From contig DYOJ01000009.1 of the NCBI GenBank assembly GCA_020720705.1, positions 1-22,218 on the forward strand: a stretch of 22,218 bases of DNA. Reading direction: 5' to 3'. The position numbers were made by a program, and so were the translations under genes. Below the pieces are notes generated by a model, which searched no databases, was not told the DNA's origin, and was given only the letters and a program-made list of their open reading frames with translations. Below are positions 16,964-22,218 of this stretch, piece after piece. This stretch comes from Acetofilamentum sp. Lineage in GTDB: Bacteria > Bacteroidota > Bacteroidia > Bacteroidales > JAADGE01. Each line of letters begins with the position of its first letter. Within the stretch, counting starts at the first letter, position 1.

Positions 16964-17599
16964 TTAATTCGAGCAATTTATTTGAATCCAAAAATGAGTT
17001 AAGTCAATTGCATTATGGTTAGAGTCTTTTCTCAAATGTCTTGACTGTAGTTTTCTGACAACTGAATTTGAAATCAATTTTAGTTTTTCATCCGGTTCGT
17101 GTATCCATGAATTTACTTTTGTGTGCCAATAATCAAAATCGTTGGTTTCTACATATCCAATCATTGCCGACTGTGGAAAATCTACACCGTGTCTGTTTTC
17201 TTTGAAACGTTGAATACCACTACGAACATAATCGTTATTGTAAACATCATAAAGTCTTTTACATTCAATATCAAAAAAATGTTCTGATGAAAAATCACAA
17301 ACAAATCTTCCTATTTCATTTTTTTTCACTTCTTTAATTCCAAAATCCGGCTTGCTTTTATTTTTGTATTTATATTCCGGAATAAACTGAAAAAGCATAT
17401 TTCGTGATTGAATATTTAAAAGTTCAAACAATTTTTCGTTTAAAATCCATTCATCATCTTCTTTTTCTTTTTCATATTTTTCAGAAAATTCGTGTAGATT
17501 TATTTCTAAAAAGGTTAAAACAGAAATAATTTTTCCACTAATCGAAAACTCACTTGGAATTGATTGTGTTTTTTGCCAGATATTATTTTCTTTAATCAT
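16964..17599 (-). CDS. PD-(D/E)xK restriction endonuclease subunit
   Basis: This 211-aa protein is probably the cutting partner of the methylase encoded just upstream. The nuclease core is seen as SKPDFGI (D85) and FFDIECKRLY (E112, K114), a PD-D/E-x-K arrangement, followed by YVRSGIQRF (124-132) and AMIGYV (145-150), features recurring in small nucleases paired with Eco57I-type methylases. The N-terminal 75 residues are helical and charged (KYEKEKEDDEW) and may contact the methylase. The start lies 4 nt after the methylase stop, so the two genes are co-transcribed and probably translationally coupled. The target sequence cannot be read from the protein. An alternative role as a nicking or nonspecific defence nuclease is possible. 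Confidence 0.78.
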   Translation of the reverse strand: MIKENNIWQKTQSIPSEFSISGKIISVLTFLEINLHEFSEKYEKEKEDDEWILNEKLFELLNIQSRNMLFQFIPEYKYKNKSKPDFGIKEVKKNEIGRFVCDFSSEHFFDIECKRLYDVYNNDYVRSGIQRFKENRHGVDFPQSAMIGYVETNDFDYWHTKVNSWIHEPDEKLKLISNSVVRKLQSRHLRKDSNHNAIDLTHFWIQINCSN

Positions 17600-17603
17600 A
17601 TAG

Positions 17604-20600
17604 CTATTTGTTATAATGATTATTTGAAATTTCTGAAAAAAACATCATTCCATCTCTGTCAGCAATTGATTTTAACCAATAGCGTTTTTGTCGAGGTTTT
17701 ATGAAAAAGATTTTATTGTTTGGGTAATCAATGTATTGAACTATACGCGTAATTTTTTTATTTCCTGTTTGAGTTGTAAAATAATCTTGATACTCATCTT
17801 CGGATTTGTATTCAAATTCGGGCTCTAATTTTTCGGTGCAGTAATGAAATTCTACGGCGATATAAGACTGTGTTACAGTTATTTTTCGAGCAACAAAACT
17901 TTTTTCTTTGTTTGCAGAATAGTTAATATTCATTAACCAAACAAAAGTTTCGGCATAATCTAGTATAAATTCTTTGTCTTTTTTATTTTCTTTTCCTTTC
18001 GGAAAAATTTCTATATTTAATGGATTTGATTTTGGATTTGAAGATTTTGCTTGATGAATATAATAATCAAAAACATCATTTTGCCAAATCGTTTCTGATT
18101 TGCTTAACTGTAAATCTATTTGTTCATCTTCGGTTTGCGGGTAGGGAAGATTATCTATGTCTGATTTAATAATTACACCTTCTTTATTAACAAACAACTT
18201 ACTGCTTGTTAGATAATTATTTAAGCTTAAGATTTTATTATTTCGCTTAAAATATTTGTAAATATAATCCATATCGCTTTCGGTTGGAAAATGTATTCCA
18301 ACAAACATATTATCAAAAATCAATTCTTCTCTTTGTGCGTTTTTTATTAGATTAATTTCATTTATAGAAGAATAATGAATTATTATATTTGGTTTTAGAA
18401 ATATGTCTCTATATTGGTTTCTTGGTGCTTGAAAATATTTTACTCCAAATAAAACTGAGGTTTCGTAACAATCATTAATGCCAAAATTTTCTTTACAAAC
18501 ATTAGGTTTTTCAAACAACCATTCAGCTTCGATGTGATTTTTCTTTAACCAATTCTCCTCTTTTTCAAAAGTTGTTTTTCCTTCTAAAATATCTTTATTC
18601 TTCTTTCCTAAAATAAATCCTTCTCCATAAGCCCAACCTTGCGACTTTTTTTCTTTTAAAAATTCGCCCAAAGTCGGTTTTATTTTACTCAATCTGTCCA
18701 CAATCCACCTTAAACGCCCACCGCCCACAAGGTTTGCCTTCCAAATGTATTTTTGGGTAAGAGCTTGTTTTAGCGTTACATAATGAAAATTGTATGTATC
18801 GAAATTGAAAAATGTTTTGTTTTCTTCAAGTGTTGTTCGGTTGCTGATTAGATGTAAGGTTTGGGTCTTTTCATTGGGCATTTCTTTTTTTACAAAAATG
18901 GCACAAGTTTCAACTCTTCCTGTTTTCTTTTTTTTATTCGTATTTTCATCTATTTTGTCAATTACAAACAAAGATTCTCTCAGATGTGTAAAATCAATTA
19001 TTTGCGGAATAAAATATTTTTGCATGAATTGTTTACGATAATTCACAGCACCCTCATTATATAAAAAAGTAGAGGATTTTACAATCAAACATTGCAAACC
19101 ATTGTTTTTAAGTAGTTTTATTGATTGGTCGAGAAACAGAATAGCTAAGTTTTTAGGAATATTATTTGGAAAATCAAGTCCATTATCTTTTTTTAATTTG
19201 TCGAAATTACCACGTACAAATGGAGGATTTCCAATCACCAAATCAAAATCCGTATCGGCATTTTTTAGAAATTTAAAAAAATCGGAATGAAAAATATTTC
19301 TATCTTTCAGAGCATCAAATTTGCGGTCTTTTTTAGTATTCGTATCATCAAAATCCAAATCGTCCCATAATTGCAAAGGGGTTAGTTTTTCGAGCATGGC
19401 AAGGGTCAAGCTGAAAATAGCAATCTGTACGGCTTCGGGTGCTAAATCGACACCAAAAATATTGTCTTTTACAATTTTTTTAAGCGTAGCTAATTCAAAA
19501 GTTGTATTCCAATTTTTTCTGTCCGATTTTTCGTAGTTGTTTATTACTTTCCAATCCAACAAACGTTTAAATGCTGATACACAGAAAATCCCACTCCCGC
19601 AAGCCGGGTCAATAATTTTAAATTGTTCACCTTCAAACTTTTTGTATTCCTCCAAAGGCATACATTCATCTATCAGAAAATCGACCAAAAACGGTGGCGT
19701 ATAAACTGCACCTTTTGTTTGAGGCATAAATTCTTCGTAAATACGGCTGATAAGCTCGACAGGCAAATACCGGAACGAATACAATTTCCATAGATAATAG
19801 TTTTTGTTGTCTACTTTGTGTTGCGCATTTACAAAGTCCGACAGTGCATTTAACGTATCAGGTTTGAAATTCCGGATTATTGTTCTTTCGTTTTCGTCTA
19901 GTTCAAAAATTTTTCCGTTAAATTTTTCGGCTAAATAATCTAAAAGTTCAACAAATTTTCCGTTAGATATTAATGCAGAAAAGCCGGGAGCATCCCACTT
20001 TCTTCGGAAAACGTTTGCTTTGCCCTTTTCAAAAACACTGTTTTCGGAATTGTCTTTTTTCTCTTCTAAATACTTGATTAAGATACAAAAAACAACAACA
20101 CGGTTCGGCACATTACCCTCCACTCCATTATTTTCCAAAGTCTTTTTTAAATCGCGTAGATTGTCAATCAAAATATCGAAAGGGCTTTCTTTTGTTATTC
20201 TTTCGTCCAAATATTTTCGTTTTGAAGTCTCGGTGTCCCAAAATGAGCCGTTTTGAAATAAATGAATAGAATAAAACTGTTTTAATTCATTGAATTTTTT
20301 TTCAATTTCACCGGTTAAACTTAATGAATCAGTAATAGGTAAGCTATCTTCCGGTTTAATTTCACCTTCTTTTTTTTTTGAATTATCAATTTTGCGCTTG
20401 GCATTATAAACTTCAACTTTATCTTGGCTGAAAATAAAATATAAAGGCACAATCTGGCTACTCCATAGTCTTTTATGAATCTCTTCTTTGCTGACTTCGG
20501 AATATTTATTGTTTAATGAGGTGGCATTATCATAAATAAAAAATTGCGGAATAGATTTTCCGTTTTCTTTTAGAAAAAAAACAGCATCGGCATGATAATC

Positions 20601-20723
20601 TCGTTCAGCTAAATATAAAATTTTACGTTCGCTTGCATTGATATTAACGTCATCTTTACAAGAGACTCTGACCAGCCCCTCCGCATTCGTAAAATCAAGT
20701 TCGCTTATTATTTTTTCAAACAT
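17604..20723 (-). CDS. Eco57I-like DNA N6-adenine methyltransferase/specificity protein (RM)
   Basis: This large 1039-aa protein both recognises and methylates DNA in a two-gene RM operon with the nuclease at 16964. The N-terminal 130 residues (DYHADAVFFLKENGKSIPQFFIYDN) resemble a degenerate nuclease or protein-binding fold, with no clear ExK. A helical domain is followed by motif I DPACGSGIF (372-380) and motif IV NPPF (499-502), the gamma-class order of N6-adenine methylases. The C-terminal half (about 690-900) has TRD character, including LPYPQTEDEQIDLQLS, typical of Type IIG/BREX-like recognition parts. It lacks the size and partner genes (pglZ, brxC) of BREX. Short Lys-rich runs such as NTNKKKKTG are loops. 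A GTGAG stretch 3 nt before the ATG may serve in initiation. Confidence 0.87.
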   Translation of the reverse strand: MFEKIISELDFTNAEGLVRVSCKDDVNINASERKILYLAERDYHADAVFFLKENGKSIPQFFIYDNATSLNNKYSEVSKEEIHKRLWSSQIVPLYFIFSQDKVEVYNAKRKIDNSKKKEGEIKPEDSLPITDSLSLTGEIEKKFNELKQFYSIHLFQNGSFWDTETSKRKYLDERITKESPFDILIDNLRDLKKTLENNGVEGNVPNRVVVFCILIKYLEEKKDNSENSVFEKGKANVFRRKWDAPGFSALISNGKFVELLDYLAEKFNGKIFELDENERTIIRNFKPDTLNALSDFVNAQHKVDNKNYYLWKLYSFRYLPVELISRIYEEFMPQTKGAVYTPPFLVDFLIDECMPLEEYKKFEGEQFKIIDPACGSGIFCVSAFKRLLDWKVINNYEKSDRKNWNTTFELATLKKIVKDNIFGVDLAPEAVQIAIFSLTLAMLEKLTPLQLWDDLDFDDTNTKKDRKFDALKDRNIFHSDFFKFLKNADTDFDLVIGNPPFVRGNFDKLKKDNGLDFPNNIPKNLAILFLDQSIKLLKNNGLQCLIVKSSTFLYNEGAVNYRKQFMQKYFIPQIIDFTHLRESLFVIDKIDENTNKKKKTGRVETCAIFVKKEMPNEKTQTLHLISNRTTLEENKTFFNFDTYNFHYVTLKQALTQKYIWKANLVGGGRLRWIVDRLSKIKPTLGEFLKEKKSQGWAYGEGFILGKKNKDILEGKTTFEKEENWLKKNHIEAEWLFEKPNVCKENFGINDCYETSVLFGVKYFQAPRNQYRDIFLKPNIIIHYSSINEINLIKNAQREELIFDNMFVGIHFPTESDMDYIYKYFKRNNKILSLNNYLTSSKLFVNKEGVIIKSDIDNLPYPQTEDEQIDLQLSKSETIWQNDVFDYYIHQAKSSNPKSNPLNIEIFPKGKENKKDKEFILDYAETFVWLMNINYSANKEKSFVARKITVTQSYIAVEFHYCTEKLEPEFEYKSEDEYQDYFTTQTGNKKITRIVQYIDYPNNKIFFIKPRQKRYWLKSIADRDGMMFFSEISNNHYNK

Positions 20724-20772
20724 ATCTCACTTTTGAATTAGAATCCAATTTTTTCGCATAAGATTCAACCCC

Positions 20773-20780
20773 CAAAATTA
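20773..20780 (-). promoter_or_regulatory. Possible -7 element of the second RM operon
   Basis: The minus strand reads TAATTTTG, a TAnnTTTG match 49 nt upstream of the methylase ATG. No TTG is found at the usual spacing. No controller (C) protein gene or inverted operator repeat was seen. Confidence 0.4.
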
Positions 20781-20880
20781 GTTAAATTTTCTCAATATTT
20801 TATATAAGTTTTTAAAAGTTACAAACATTAATAATACAGTGTATCAATAAATTAGGTTTATGGAGAAACAGCCGTGCATT

Positions 20881-21161
20881 TTACTCGACCCCAATTTTAT
20901 CAATTTCCTTCATCAATCTGTCCGTTTCCGAGAGGGCGACAATTGTTTTTTGATAGTGCAGAATGTCTTCAAAATCAATTCACGGTTTTTGCGGTCTTTC
21001 AGCCATTTTTGGGCGGGTTGATAGCCGCCGATAATGATATTTCATGCTGTTTCGGGTACATTATCAAAGTATTGCGTGTAGTTTACGTAAATCCGTTTTA
21101 GAAAATGTATCACAAAATAAGGAGATTTTTCTGTATAAACCAAATATTCTTCTGCCTGCGA
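20881..21161 (-). pseudogene. Decayed C-terminal fragment of a Type ISP/IIG restriction-modification gene
   Basis: Conceptual translation of the minus strand gives KRIYVNYTQYFDNVPETA, a TGA stop (21042-21044) where the family has Trp, then IIIGGYQPAQKWLKDRKNREL. A one-base loss near 20968-20980 follows, and the next frame gives FEDILHYQKTIVALSETDRL, MKEIDKIGVE and stop (20881-20883). From memory, this is the standard end of Type ISP-like RM enzymes (IGGYQPxxKWLKDRKGR, then a xEDIxHYQ segment). Only the last ~90 codons survive, and upstream the similarity stops at the 20-nt direct repeat. It sits on the same strand as, and just upstream of, the second RM operon, so an older RM gene probably occupied this site. 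It differs from the intact enzyme at 5584-8643, which ends otherwise. Confidence 0.8.
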
Positions 21162-21162
21162 G

Positions 21163-21182
21163 CCTCAAAAAAATACTCTAAA
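21163..21182 (+). repeat. Right copy of the 20-nt direct repeat
   Basis: CCTCAAAAAAATACTCTAAA is identical to 16553-16572, 4,610 bp away. It coincides with the distal arm and T-run of the ssrA terminator and marks the upstream limit of the decayed RM fragment. Confidence 0.55.
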
Positions 21183-21210
21183 CCCTTATTAATGTGGATT
21201 TAGAGTATTA
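21165..21210 (-). terminator. Rho-independent terminator of ssrA
   Basis: On the minus strand AATACTCTAAA pairs with TTTAGAGTATT (11 bp, extended past one mismatch by CC/GG), and a run of seven T follows. It lies about 30 nt beyond the tmRNA 3' end. Confidence 0.88.
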
Positions 21211-21236
21211 GAATGTGGATTCTTAAAAACCCTGTG

Positions 21237-21632
21237 TGGAGCCGGCGGGAGTCGAACCCGCGTCCGAACAAGTAACAAAATTGCTTTCTACATGTGTAGT
21301 TTATTATTGGTTTTCGAGTTGTCGCCGGGAACAAACACCCTACGCCATCCTTAGCCTCTGAATCTCACCTGCACTCCGAGACACCGTACAAGCTATTCTG
21401 AACTCGATCGCGCCTCATAAACAAAAAGTGTCAGTCAAACTTTTTGGGAGACGTCTCGTCCCAACGCCTTGCATCGGGATTAAGCGTGAGTTTACTTTAT
21501 TCAACTACGCAGCAAGAGCATAATCTGTGTTATTGCCGTTTGTTGGTTTGCAGACCGGATTTACGAGTCAATCTACATGGCTCGACATGCTTACAACCCC
21601 ATTATCCTCGCCGTCGAAACCATTTCGACCCC
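21237..21632 (-). ncRNA. ssrA: Transfer-messenger RNA (tmRNA)
   Basis: This RNA rescues stalled ribosomes and tags the unfinished protein for proteolysis, working with SmpB. The 5' end GGGGTCGAAATGGTTTCGACGG and the 3' end with TTCGACTCCCGCCGGCTCC form the tRNA-like domain: GGGGUC (21632-21627) pairs with GGCUCC (21243-21238) with wobbles. Position 21237 is the discriminator A. The genome continues CAC rather than CCA, so the CCA must be added after transcription. A single-piece gene of about 396 nt is normal. The tag frame lies at 21505-21537. A promoter (21653-21681) and a terminator (21165-21210) flank it. Confidence 0.96.
21505..21537 (-). other. tmRNA tag-peptide reading frame
   Basis: Within ssrA the minus strand encodes G-N-N-T-D-Y-A-L-A-A and a TAG stop. 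The Y-A-L-A-A end is the protease recognition signal. I take GGC (21535-21537) as the resume codon by analogy with Bacteroidetes tags beginning GE or GN; a slightly earlier in-frame start cannot be excluded. Confidence 0.75.
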
Positions 21633-21652
21633 GTAATAATGAAATCAGACTG

Positions 21653-21681
21653 CAAAGATACTGCTTTTTTTGTAAAGTCAA
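21653..21681 (-). promoter_or_regulatory. ssrA promoter
   Basis: TTG (21679-21681), an 18-nt spacer and TATCTTTG (21653-21660) on the minus strand make a very good Bacteroidetes promoter. It predicts a pre-tmRNA leader of only some 10-15 nt ahead of the mature end at 21632. Confidence 0.8.
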
Positions 21682-22218
21682 TAGTTTATTTGATAAATTA
21701 TTTCCTGCTGTTTAAAATTGTATAGTGAAAGTAAAAAACTAACTGCTATTTTTGTGTTCGATACAAATATTAAATTTTGAAAATTAGTGAGTCCGGTCTA
21801 AAAAGCCTGTTTTATTTTAGCTAAACAATCTATATGCTTGATTATCAGTGTTTTTGAAAATATTTTATAATTTACGTAAATTACTTATTATCAGTAATTT
21901 AACTTTACAAGTTTTCAACTTTATGACTTTTTATACTGAACTCATATATAATTTGTAACTATTCAGCCGCTATAAACAACTGATTGATAATAACATATAA
22001 ATATTATTTTATTATATCATCAGTATAAAATTTGATAATTTATTTATAACAAATTGATTAACAATGAATTAAAATTTAGTTAAAATATGTTAAAGTTTTA
22101 TTGATTTTTATACAGTGTTGATAATCAATTGTTTAAAAAATCAAGAGTGGCTGAATAGTTACTATTATTTTTATCGTTTGGAGAGCAGTGCCGTTTTTTA
22201 CAAGCTACCATCATAAAA
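21682..22218. other. AT-rich right-edge non-coding region
   Basis: No gene is seen in over 500 nt. The stretch contains a 14-nt perfect palindrome AATTTACGTAAATT (21869-21882) and the inverted-repeat element at 21955-22162. Many TTGATAAT-like strings occur, but no DnaA-box cluster of the TTATNCACA type was found. Confidence 0.5.
21955..22162. repeat. 208-bp AT-rich element with terminal inverted repeats (MITE-like)
   Basis: GTAACTATTCAGCC (21955-21968) is perfectly inverted at 22149-22162, and the match extends to 16 of 17 positions. A second inner inverted pair, AAACAACTGATT (21974-21985) against AATCAATTGTTT (22123-22134), makes the arms longer than the termini alone. The interior has no coding capacity. 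No exact target-site duplication is visible (flanks TATAATTT and TATTATTT), so a non-autonomous transposon remnant is plausible but not proven; a structured regulatory RNA is an alternative. Confidence 0.6.

Noticed and set aside
17604..20723. BREX PglX methylase
   Set aside because: The methylase resembles PglX in size and motifs, but no brxA, brxB, brxC, pglZ or brxL lies nearby, and the adjacent small nuclease fits a Type II RM pair better.
20874..21101. Plus-strand 75-codon frame
   Set aside because: The opposite strand translates into a recognisable, frameshifted RM C-terminus, so this frame is its shadow.
21444..21725. Plus-strand frame of 93 codons across the ssrA region
   Set aside because: It is antisense to tmRNA and its promoter; the sequence is constrained by RNA structure, not by coding.
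21682..22218. Possible replication origin because of the extreme AT content and TTGATAAT-like strings
   Set aside because: No cluster of DnaA boxes and no dnaA, gyrB or dnaN neighbours; an inverted-repeat element explains the main structure.

Overview
The window looks like chromosomal DNA of a low-GC member of the Bacteroidetes, probably a Bacteroidia/Flavobacteriia-type MAG or isolate. Four things support this. The promoters carry the phylum-specific -7 element TAnnTTTG, seen upstream of at least six transcription units. There is an rsmD gene coupled to a DUF3822-type gene. The tmRNA has a G-N-N-T-D-Y-A-L-A-A tag and no encoded CCA. Ribosome binding sites are mostly weak. No tRNA, rRNA, CRISPR array or transposase was seen.

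Layout. Positions 195-2488 (minus strand) hold rsmD, overlapped by a DUF3822-type gene, then a two-TM membrane protein gene with its own promoter and terminator. Positions 2571-5280 (plus) hold a RecD-like helicase/ATPase gene followed by sbcD, a DNA-repair pair with no sbcC beside it. Positions 5584-8643 (minus) hold a large single-chain restriction-modification enzyme of the Type ISP/IIG kind, with an N-terminal PD-(D/E)xK nuclease and a gamma-class N6-adenine methylase. Positions 9115-10934 (plus) are a two-gene unit closed by a strong terminator, encoding a coiled-coil protein and a membrane-anchored coiled-coil protein that I cannot assign to a known family. Positions 11392-12270 (minus) hold a solitary rfbD. 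Positions 12801-15605 (plus) hold a cytoplasmic type I pullulanase with an intact GH13 triad. Positions 15900-16457 encode a small two-TM protein with a CxxC motif. Positions 16964-20723 (minus) form a second restriction-modification operon: a large Eco57I-like methylase/specificity protein and a small separate PD-(D/E)xK nuclease. Positions 20881-21161 (minus) are a dead C-terminal remnant of yet another RM enzyme. Positions 21237-21632 (minus) are the tmRNA gene ssrA with a clear promoter and terminator. The right edge is an AT-rich non-coding stretch containing a 208-bp element with terminal inverted repeats.

How it fits together. Conserved housekeeping genes (rsmD, recD-like, sbcD, rfbD, pullulanase, ssrA) are interleaved with defence genes: two intact RM loci and one decayed one within about 15 kb. 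The second RM locus and the decayed gene lie between two copies of a perfect 20-nt direct repeat. One copy forms the 3' arm and T-run of the ssrA terminator, so I infer a small defence island downstream of ssrA. A dispersed ~60-100 nt repeat with hairpin potential occurs four times in intergenic gaps between 8.9 and 16.8 kb, always in the same orientation. In at least two genes the promoter overlaps the longest-ORF start codon, which moves the probable start downstream.
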